A program made the translations under genes and the position numbers. Below are positions 14,476 through 21,140 of a stretch of DNA of 37,549 bases, piece by piece; within the stretch, counting starts at the first letter, position 1, and each line of letters starts with the position of its first letter. Below the pieces are notes generated by a model. It made no database searches. It saw nothing but the letters and a program-made list of their open reading frames with translations, and was not told where the DNA came from. This DNA comes from an uncultured Faecalibacterium sp. (GTDB lineage Bacteria; Bacillota; Clostridia; Oscillospirales; Ruminococcaceae): contig CAKSWQ010000020.1 in NCBI GenBank assembly GCA_934512105.1, positions 1-37,549 on the forward strand, read 5' to 3'.

Positions 14476-16611
14476 ATGGCAGTCATCCATGTTCTGGATA
14501 AGCATACCGCGGAGCTGATCGCCGCCGGTGAGGTGGTGGAGCGCCCGGCATCGGTGGTCAAGGAGCTTTTGGAAAACTCCATCGACGCCGGTGCAACGCA
14601 GGTCACCGTCAGTATCGAGTCCGGCGGCGTAAAGCTGATCGAGATCAGCGATAACGGCACCGGCATTGATGCCGAGTATATTCCGACGGCCTTCATCCGC
14701 CACGCCACCAGCAAAATTGAAAAACCGGACGACCTGAACAGCATCCATACGCTTGGCTTCCGGGGCGAGGCACTGGCTTCCATTGCCAGCGTTGCGCGGG
14801 TAGAGCTGCTCACCCGCACCGAGGTGGACGAGTTTGCCACCTGCTACCGCATCGCCGGCGGCGAGGAGCAGGGCAGGGAGCCTGCCGCCCGCGCCGTGGG
14901 CACCACCATCCGGGTGCAGGACTTGTTCTACAACACCCCCGCCCGCATGAAGTTCCTCAAAAAGGACTCCAGCGAAGGTACCTTTGTGGCAGATAACGTA
15001 GGGCATGTAGCGCTCAGCCACCCGGAGGTCAGCGTCAAATTCATCCGGGAAGGCAAGCTGCAATATGTCACCCCCGGCGATGGTCAGCTGCGCAGCGCCG
15101 CCTATGCGGTACTGGGGCGGGAGTTCAGCCGTGACCTCATCGAGGTGCAGTCGGAGGAAGGGCTGTACCGGGTCACCGGCCTGATCACCCCGCCCAAGAG
15201 CTGCCGTGCCAGCCGCAGTATGCAGCATTTTTACATCAACGGCCGCTATGTGCGCAACCGCACCATCATGGCGGGCATGGAAATGGCCTTCAAGGGGACG
15301 ACCATGCAGGGCAAGTTCCCGGGCGGCATCCTGCTGCTGGAGATGCCCACCGATCTTGTGGACGTCAATGTCCACCCTGCAAAGATCGAAGCCCGCTTTG
15401 CCCGGGAAAATGACGTATTCGATGTTGTTTACCACGCGGTCAAGCTGGCGCTGGCACAGCCCGGCACCGGGGAACGCCGCTTCACCTTTGAAGCAGACGA
15501 AAAAGAACAAACTGAAAAAGAAAACGATATACAAAACGAAAATACTGTAAAGAATAATCGCTTTACAGGGCTTTCTGCCGTGATTCCGGGGCAGGCAGAC
15601 CCCGGCACGCTGCCCGCGCAGCGCTGGGAAGCACAGCCGCCGCAGCGCCCCGCTGCCGCACCGGTGAAAACCCCGTCTTTTGCGGCGGACACTCCGCCGG
15701 TACAGCCCGCACAGCCTGCCCGCGCAGCTGCCAGTGTGCCCTCGTGGCGGCAGTCTGCCCCCGCAGAGGACATTCTGGACCCGGTGGTTACCCTCCACAG
15801 CCCGGAAAAACCGGATGCAACCGAAGTCCAGCCCGCGCCGCAGCCCTTCCGGGCAGCAGCCGGTGAGGCACAGCTGGACGTGCACCCGGAAACGGACACC
15901 GCAGCCGACCCAATGCTAGACCACATGGCGGCATGGAACACCATGCCTGCCGCCCCGGAGATCGAAGCTGCCACGGTGCCCTACCAGCCGGAAGAACCCG
16001 AGCAGCCGGAGCAGCTGGGCTTTGATGTGCCGCAGGGGGAAGAACCGCTGCGGTATGTGGGCGAAGTTTTCCGCACCTATATTCTTGCCGAGCGGGGAGA
16101 CGAACTGTGCTTGATCGATAAGCACGCCGCCCACGAACGTCAGCTGTACGAAAAGCTTGCCGCGAATTACGGCAACGTGCCCAGCCAGCTGCTGCTGCAG
16201 CCCGCCGCCATCGACCTTTCCGCAGAGGAGAAGCAGGCGCTGCTGGAAAATCAGCCCCTGCTGGAAAACGCCGGGCTGGATGTAGCCGACTTTGGCGGCA
16301 GCACCGTACTGCTGCGCGCTGTGCCTGCGGATGTAGAGCCGCAGAACGCTGAGGACTTGCTGGTGGAAATCGCCGACCGCCTGCTCAAGGGCAGCCGGGA
16401 CGCGCTGAACGAGCACACCGAGTGGGTGCTGCACTCCATCTCCTGCCGCGCCGCCATCAAGGCGGGGGACAAGTCCTCTCCGCAGGAGCTTATGGCGCTG
16501 GCTGAGAAGATCCTCTCCGGCGAGGTGCCGCCCTTCTGCCCCCATGGCCGTCCCTGCGTGCTCAAGCTTACCCGAAAGGAGTTGGAAAAGCAGTTTGGAC
16601 GCATCGTGTAA
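14476..16611 (+). CDS. mutL: MutL mismatch repair protein with endonuclease motif
   Basis: This 711-residue protein has an N-terminal GHKL ATPase (IAAGEVVERPASVVKELLEN, DNGTGID, RHATSKI, TLGFRGEAL) and a transducer domain to about residue 330. A long Ala/Pro/Gln-rich linker runs to about 520, followed by a C-terminal dimerisation domain. That domain carries DKHAAHERQLYE (548-559), the endonuclease motif of MutL proteins from organisms without MutH, here with Lys in place of the common Gln. SCRAAIKAG and CPHGRP, which complete the metal site, are also present. It nicks the daughter strand after MutS binding. A GGGGAGGG site precedes ATG 14476. The linker contains a distinctly AT-rich stretch (about 15495-15570). 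Confidence 0.97.
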   Translation: MAVIHVLDKHTAELIAAGEVVERPASVVKELLENSIDAGATQVTVSIESGGVKLIEISDNGTGIDAEYIPTAFIRHATSKIEKPDDLNSIHTLGFRGEALASIASVARVELLTRTEVDEFATCYRIAGGEEQGREPAARAVGTTIRVQDLFYNTPARMKFLKKDSSEGTFVADNVGHVALSHPEVSVKFIREGKLQYVTPGDGQLRSAAYAVLGREFSRDLIEVQSEEGLYRVTGLITPPKSCRASRSMQHFYINGRYVRNRTIMAGMEMAFKGTTMQGKFPGGILLLEMPTDLVDVNVHPAKIEARFARENDVFDVVYHAVKLALAQPGTGERRFTFEADEKEQTEKENDIQNENTVKNNRFTGLSAVIPGQADPGTLPAQRWEAQPPQRPAAAPVKTPSFAADTPPVQPAQPARAAASVPSWRQSAPAEDILDPVVTLHSPEKPDATEVQPAPQPFRAAAGEAQLDVHPETDTAADPMLDHMAAWNTMPAAPEIEAATVPYQPEEPEQPEQLGFDVPQGEEPLRYVGEVFRTYILAERGDELCLIDKHAAHERQLYEKLAANYGNVPSQLLLQPAAIDLSAEEKQALLENQPLLENAGLDVADFGGSTVLLRAVPADVEPQNAEDLLVEIADRLLKGSRDALNEHTEWVLHSISCRAAIKAGDKSSPQELMALAEKILSGEVPPFCPHGRPCVLKLTRKELEKQFGRIV
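15545..15568. repeat. Perfect inverted repeat in the AT-rich part of the mutL linker
   Basis: CTGTAAAG and CTTTACAG form perfect 8-base arms around AATAATCG. The element sits in an AT-rich stretch (about 15495-15570) that contrasts with the GC-rich remainder of mutL and codes for a Glu/Lys/Asn-rich part of the disordered linker. Confidence 0.6.
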
Positions 16612-17545
16612 TGCAAAACCCGCCGTGGTGGCTGTGGTAGGCCCCACCGCCACCGGCAAGACCGCGCTGGGCGTTGCGCTGGCGCAGCAGTTCTCCGGCG
16701 AGGTCATCAGCGCCGACTCCATGCAGATCTATAAAGGTCTGGATGTAGGCACCGCCAAGGTCACCCCGCAGGAGACCTGCGGCATCCCGCACCACGGCGT
16801 GGACATCCTCACCCCGGAAAAAACCTTCAGCGTGGCGGATTTTACCGCGCTGGCAGGGGAGTATATTCAGGATATCACCGCCCGGGGACATCTGCCGCTG
16901 CTGGTAGGTGGTACTGGGCTGTATGTACAAAGCCTTTTATACGGGGTGCGCTTCACCGCCGAAAAAGCCCCGGACGGTCTGCGCGAGCAGCTGACCGCCG
17001 AACTGGAAGCCATCGGTCCGGAGACCATGTATGCAAAACTGCAAGCCGTAGACCCGGAAGCCGCCGCTGCCATTCACCCCAATAATAAGGTGCGTGTGCT
17101 GCGGGCGCTGGAGCACTACCACGCCACCGGTAAGCGCCTCAGTGAACAAAAGGCTGATTCACTGCCGCCGGAGCGCCCCTACCGCAGCCTTGTGCTGGGG
17201 CTGGATTTCCCGGAGCGTGCAGCGCTGTACCGCCGCATCGACTTGCGGGTGGACAAAATGCTGGAAGCCGGGCTTTTAGCCGAGGCGGAATACGTCTGGC
17301 ATAACCGCGAAGCCTTCCGCACCGCCGCACAGGCCATCGGCTATAAAGAATTTTTCCCATATTTCGAGCAGACCGCCGCGCTGGATGCCTGCACCGAAAA
17401 GCTCAAGCAGGCCTCCCGCAATTATGCCAAGCGTCAGCTGACATGGTTCCGCCACATGGACGGGGTCACATGGCTGGACGCCGGAGCTGCGGACGTGCGG
17501 CAGACTGCCCTGCGTCTGACCCAAGACTTTTTATCGAAAGGATGA
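16595..17545 (+). CDS. miaA: MiaA tRNA dimethylallyltransferase
   Basis: With a TTG start at 16595 the product is 316 residues, normal for MiaA. It has the P-loop GPTATGKT (16-23), the substrate-binding ISADSMQIYKGLDVGTAKV, HHGVDI, LLVGGTGLYVQSLL, and a C-terminal part with YAKRQLTWFR. It transfers a dimethylallyl group to A37 of tRNAs, which MiaB then methylthiolates. The start is uncertain: AGGAG at 16577-16581 is 13 bases before TTG 16595, and ATG 16544 lies well inside mutL without a usable site. The natural-looking TAATG junction at 16609-16613 puts its ATG out of frame by one base (see findings). The body of the gene is intact. Confidence 0.93.
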   Translation: MDASCNAKPAVVAVVGPTATGKTALGVALAQQFSGEVISADSMQIYKGLDVGTAKVTPQETCGIPHHGVDILTPEKTFSVADFTALAGEYIQDITARGHLPLLVGGTGLYVQSLLYGVRFTAEKAPDGLREQLTAELEAIGPETMYAKLQAVDPEAAAAIHPNNKVRVLRALEHYHATGKRLSEQKADSLPPERPYRSLVLGLDFPERAALYRRIDLRVDKMLEAGLLAEAEYVWHNREAFRTAAQAIGYKEFFPYFEQTAALDACTEKLKQASRNYAKRQLTWFRHMDGVTWLDAGAADVRQTALRLTQDFLSKG

Positions 17546-17550
17546 TCCTT

Positions 17551-18864
17551 ATGCCGGAAACCTCTCAGGAACCGCGCCGGAAGCTGTCTGCGCTTACCAC
17601 GCTGGCGGTCGTGCTGGCCACCTTTTTACTGGCGGCGGCAGCGTATGTCTGCTGGCAGGCGGCGCACATCCTTTTCCCCCAGAACGTCTACGAAACGGCG
17701 CTGCCCATCACCATCTCCGATACCATTGAAGCGGACGGTGTGCTGCTGTTTGACGAGACCTGCATTTCCGGCAGTGGCAATCTGGGCTACCTTGTTTCGG
17801 ACGGCGAACGGGTGTCAGCGGGCACTGCCGTTGCAGAGCTGTATACCGATGCCAATCAGGCGGTGCTGCGCCAGCAGCTGACCCAGCTCACCAGCCAGAT
17901 CGACCTGCTGCAGCGCTCCCAGAACACCGCAGCCACTCAGTTGGACGGCCTGCTCAAGGAGCGCTCCGGTGCACTGTACGACCTGCTGGATGCTCTGGAT
18001 ACCGCCCAGTACAGCGATGTGGACAGCAGCGCCGATGCCTATCTGCTGGCGCAGAACAAGCTGTGGATCACCACCGGCGATACCGCCGGCTTTGCAGATC
18101 AGATCGCGCTGCTTGCCCAGCAGGCACAGACCGTGCAGGCACAGCTGGGCAACCCCACCCAGATCCTCGCACCCACCACCGGCTACTTTGTCCGGGCTGC
18201 CAGCAGCGGACGGCTGAACGCCGGTGCTGCGGACATTCTGGCGCAGAGCCCGGAGCAGCTCAAAGCCTATCTGGACTCTGCCCCCGAGATGCCGCTGGAT
18301 GGCTGCGTGGGCAAGCTAGTGTCCGGGTTCAGCTGGCAGTACGCCGGGGTGTGCTCGGCAAAGCAGGCCGAAAAGCTGCTGGGCTCGGACGGAAAGCCCC
18401 TGCGCACGGCAGTGGAGATCAGCTTTCCCGGCCAGAGCGATGCCGCTCTGCGCGCCACTGTTTCCGAGGTGACCATTGATGCAGAACAGGATGTTGCCCG
18501 CTTTGTACTGCGCTGCAACTCCATCAACGGCGACGTGCTGTGCCTCAACCATGCCCGCGCCCGCATCAGCACCGGCGAGAGTACCGGTCTGCGGGTGCCT
18601 GCCGCAGCGGTGCACTACCTGAAGGAGGACGGCACCGAGGCCGAGACGCAGGGCGAAAACTATATCCCGGGCGTGTATGTCAAGTATGGCAACATCGCCC
18701 GCTTCTGCAAGATCGACCCCGTGGATGCCGACCATCCGCTGGTCACAGAAGGGGATTACATCCTTGTTTTGCCCAAGGGAACGGACGGTTCTGTCAGTCA
18801 GGTAAGGCTTTATGACGAAATAATCGTCTCGGGACAAAATTTATATGACGGAAAACTTTTGTAG
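17551..18864 (+). CDS. Membrane-anchored HlyD-like adaptor protein
   Basis: This 437-residue protein has one N-terminal membrane segment (about 14-37) and an extracytoplasmic body. The body contains two biotinyl-lipoyl-like halves, 'NLGYLVSDGERVSAGTAVAE' and 'ILAPTTGYFVRAASSGR', flanking a helical hairpin rich in Gln and Leu (about 103-200), then beta-barrel regions. This is the HlyD/membrane-fusion plan. No transporter or outer-membrane partner gene is present; it lies between miaA and sepF, and a role in the envelope or in division is possible. ATG 17551 has AAAGGA 8 bases upstream, eight bases after the miaA stop; ATG 17542 overlaps the miaA stop and lacks that spacing. The specific function is unknown. 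Confidence 0.7.
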   Translation: MPETSQEPRRKLSALTTLAVVLATFLLAAAAYVCWQAAHILFPQNVYETALPITISDTIEADGVLLFDETCISGSGNLGYLVSDGERVSAGTAVAELYTDANQAVLRQQLTQLTSQIDLLQRSQNTAATQLDGLLKERSGALYDLLDALDTAQYSDVDSSADAYLLAQNKLWITTGDTAGFADQIALLAQQAQTVQAQLGNPTQILAPTTGYFVRAASSGRLNAGAADILAQSPEQLKAYLDSAPEMPLDGCVGKLVSGFSWQYAGVCSAKQAEKLLGSDGKPLRTAVEISFPGQSDAALRATVSEVTIDAEQDVARFVLRCNSINGDVLCLNHARARISTGESTGLRVPAAAVHYLKEDGTEAETQGENYIPGVYVKYGNIARFCKIDPVDADHPLVTEGDYILVLPKGTDGSVSQVRLYDEIIVSGQNLYDGKLL

Positions 18865-18867
18865 TTA

Positions 18868-18896
18868 TTGACATCTGCTGCAAAAAATCAGATAAT
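18868..18896 (+). promoter_or_regulatory. Promoter of sepF-ylmH-divIVA-ileS
   Basis: TTGACA (18868-18873), 17 bases, GATAAT (18891-18896), beginning four bases after the preceding stop codon. The leader that follows holds two hairpins before the AAAGGAG site: TTTGCA/TGCAAA (18908-18926) and GGCAGC/GCTGCC (18935-18951). Either could tune sepF translation. Confidence 0.85.
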
Positions 18897-18973
18897 AGTA
18901 AAAGCTATTTGCATTCTTTTTGCAAAGAACGCCAGGCAGCCGGGCGCTGCCCGAATGAAAGGAGCAGATAATT

Positions 18974-19438
18974 ATGTCTTTGCTGGATAGCATTAAGAAG
19001 GGCCTGATGGGCGAAGGGGACGAGTACGAGGATCAGTACATCGATGACGGCCCCCAGATGGTGAACAACAATAGCGGCGTTGGCATCGGGATGGACGAAG
19101 AGACCGAAGAGCCTGCCGAGGGCACCAGCAAGAAGAACAAGGTGGTCAACATTCATGCCACCACTCAGCTCAAGGTGGTTCTGGTCAAGCCCGAGCGGTT
19201 CGAGGATGCCAGCACCATTGCCGATCATCTGAACAATAAGCGTACCGTGGTGCTGAATCTGGAGTCCACCAACAAGGAGGTATCCCGCCGTCTGGTGGAC
19301 TTCCTGTCCGGTGTGGCCTACGCCAACAACGGTCAGATCAAGCGCGTAGCCAACAGCACCTTTATCATTACCCCGTACAACGTGGATATCATGGGCGACC
19401 TGCTGGACGAGTTGGAGAACAATGGCGCATTCTATTGA
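18974..19438 (+). CDS. sepF: SepF cell division protein
   Basis: This 154-residue protein starts MSLLDSIKKGLMG, the amphipathic membrane-targeting helix of SepF. An acidic disordered linker (to about 52) and the SepF core with KVVNIHATTQLKVVLVKPE, DHLNNKRTVVLNLE and 'RRLVDFLSGVAYANNGQIKR' follow. SepF polymerises into arcs that tether FtsZ to the membrane at the division septum. AAAGGAG lies nine bases before ATG 18974. It is first in the conserved order sepF-ylmH-divIVA-ileS and overlaps ylmH by 17 bases. Confidence 0.96.
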   Translation: MSLLDSIKKGLMGEGDEYEDQYIDDGPQMVNNNSGVGIGMDEETEEPAEGTSKKNKVVNIHATTQLKVVLVKPERFEDASTIADHLNNKRTVVLNLESTNKEVSRRLVDFLSGVAYANNGQIKRVANSTFIITPYNVDIMGDLLDELENNGAFY

Positions 19439-20240
19439 TCCGGCAGCCGGTGCGGTGCGGGGCTTTGTGCCCGCCCGCAACGATGAGGAACGCTACCTCA
19501 TGCGGCATATCGAGGATCTTGCCGATGCGGCTTTTTCCCGCGGCATAGCCCGGTACTCTGCATTTCTCAGCGACCGGGAGCAGGATCTTGCCCGGGCGGC
19601 ACTGGGGCGTGCCGGTGTGCGGGACGGCTGGCGTTTTGACGGCGGCTGGCCCGAGGCCGAGCGCCGGGTGCTCTGTCTGGAACCGGAGTACAGCTACGGC
19701 GGGTGTCCGGTGCACTGTGTACAGCTGCAATGCCGGGCGCTGCCCGGTGCGGTGCTCCCCGCGCACAAGGACTATCTGGGCAGCCTGATGGGGCTTGCCC
19801 TCAAGCGCGAGGCGCTGGGCGATATCCTTCTGCCCGCCGATGCGCCGGGCACAGCCTATGTGTTCGCGCTGGAACCGGCGGCAAAGCTCATCTGCCGGGA
19901 GCTGTGTCAGGCGGGACGCACAGAGGTGTCCACCCGTCTGCTGGAACCGGACGAGATCCCGGCTTTTCCGGCACCGGAGCGGCAGCTGCTCACCGCAACC
20001 GTGTCCTCCCTGCGGCTGGATGCGGTACTCTCTGCCATGCTGCACGTCAGCCGCGGCACCGCTGCGGAGCTGATCGAGGCGGGCAGGGTAGAGATCAACC
20101 ATCTGCCGGTAGAAAAACCTCATGCCCTCGTATACGAACAGGATGTGTTCACCGTGCGCGGCAAGGGCCGCTTCCGGCTGACCGCATTGCCCGGGAAAAG
20201 TAAAAAAGATCGTTCGATCATTGAGTTCTTTCAATATTAA
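19422..20240 (+). CDS. ylmH: YlmH S4-domain RNA-binding protein
   Basis: This 272-residue protein has the YlmH signature HKDYLGSLMGLALKREALGD (115-134) and a C-terminal S4 domain (about 194-255: SSLRLDAVLSAM, RGTAAELIEAGRVEINH). In Bacillus the gene lies in the dcw-distal cluster, and recent work links YlmH to rescue of stalled large ribosomal subunits, like the S4 protein RqcP. The ATG lies inside the end of sepF with GGAG a few bases upstream, so translation is coupled. Residues 1-190 are a conserved domain without a clear catalytic motif. Confidence 0.9.
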   Translation: MAHSIDPAAGAVRGFVPARNDEERYLMRHIEDLADAAFSRGIARYSAFLSDREQDLARAALGRAGVRDGWRFDGGWPEAERRVLCLEPEYSYGGCPVHCVQLQCRALPGAVLPAHKDYLGSLMGLALKREALGDILLPADAPGTAYVFALEPAAKLICRELCQAGRTEVSTRLLEPDEIPAFPAPERQLLTATVSSLRLDAVLSAMLHVSRGTAAELIEAGRVEINHLPVEKPHALVYEQDVFTVRGKGRFRLTALPGKSKKDRSIIEFFQY

Positions 20241-20261
20241 AAGCTATGGGAGGAAATGACT

Positions 20262-21104
20262 ATGCTGACTCCGCAGGATGTCCGCTCTGTACAATTTGAA
20301 AAAAACCTCCGCGGCTACCGTACAGAGGACGTGGATCGTTTTCTGGACAAGGTCGAGGAGCAGCTGCAGCAGAACGATGCGCAGGCAGAGCAGCTGCGCA
20401 AGCAGATCGCAGATCTGACCGCAGAGAACCAGAAGCTCAAGGGCGAGCTGCAAAGCTTTGAGGCCGACGGCGATATGCTCAAGAGCGCACTGATCAACGC
20501 CCAGCGCATGGGCGAAAACGTGATCCGTGAAGCAAACCAGAAGGCTGAGGAGATCATTCACCGCGCAAATCTGCGGGGCGACGATATCATCCGCGATGCC
20601 AATGAGCTGCTGCAGAAGGCAAGCGACCGCGCAGACGAGATCGAGAACGAGGCCAACGAAAAGCGTCTGGCTGAGGAGCGGGAGTATGACCGCGTCCGTC
20701 TGGAGGTCACTCGCTTCAAGTCGGATGTGCTCAATCTGTACCGCAGCCATGTGGAGTCTTTGAGCCGTCTGCCGGAGTTCCAGAAGGACGCTAAGGACGC
20801 CGAAAAGGACGCCCCCGCACAGGATGCAGAGCCTGTGCAGGAAGCTGCCGCAGAGCAGCCCGCCGCACAGCCCGAGGCAGCCCCCGCAGCCGATGCCGCA
20901 GCAGCTCCGGCCGAGCAGCCTGCCGCTAAGGCCACCGAAACCACCGAACCTGCCGCCCCTGCCGATGACGACAAGGCGGCTGACAGCAGCGAGGATTTCT
21001 GGGCAAAGGACGAAAGCCAGCTCAAACTGGACCCGCCTCCTGCTGATATGAAGCCGGACGAGCCGGACTATGATGCTTTTCAGGGCGTCAAGTTCAGCGA
21101 GTAA
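20262..21104 (+). CDS. divIVA: DivIVA polar/septal coiled-coil protein
   Basis: From ATG 20262 the protein has 280 residues and starts MLTPQDVRSVQFEKNLRGYR, TEDVDRFLDKV, the conserved N-terminal lipid-binding crossed-loop domain. Coiled coil follows from about residue 28 to 165 with two helical blocks (EQLRKQIADLTAENQKLKGE and a later KAEEIIHRA region). The last 110 residues are Ala/Pro/Glu-rich and probably disordered, ending in KPDEPDYDAFQGVKF. DivIVA senses negative curvature and recruits division or wall-synthesis proteins. GGGAGG is 8 bases before ATG 20262, against 2 bases for ATG 20256, so the later start is preferred. Confidence 0.94.
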   Translation: MLTPQDVRSVQFEKNLRGYRTEDVDRFLDKVEEQLQQNDAQAEQLRKQIADLTAENQKLKGELQSFEADGDMLKSALINAQRMGENVIREANQKAEEIIHRANLRGDDIIRDANELLQKASDRADEIENEANEKRLAEEREYDRVRLEVTRFKSDVLNLYRSHVESLSRLPEFQKDAKDAEKDAPAQDAEPVQEAAAEQPAAQPEAAPAADAAAAPAEQPAAKATETTEPAAPADDDKAADSSEDFWAKDESQLKLDPPPADMKPDEPDYDAFQGVKFSE

Positions 21105-21140
21105 GGCACCCAACGCAAAAATAGAGGAGAGTGTAAACCA

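Noticed and set aside
21105..21140. T-box riboswitch for ileS
   Set aside because: Only 36 bases separate divIVA from ileS and no T-box sequence or antiterminator is present.
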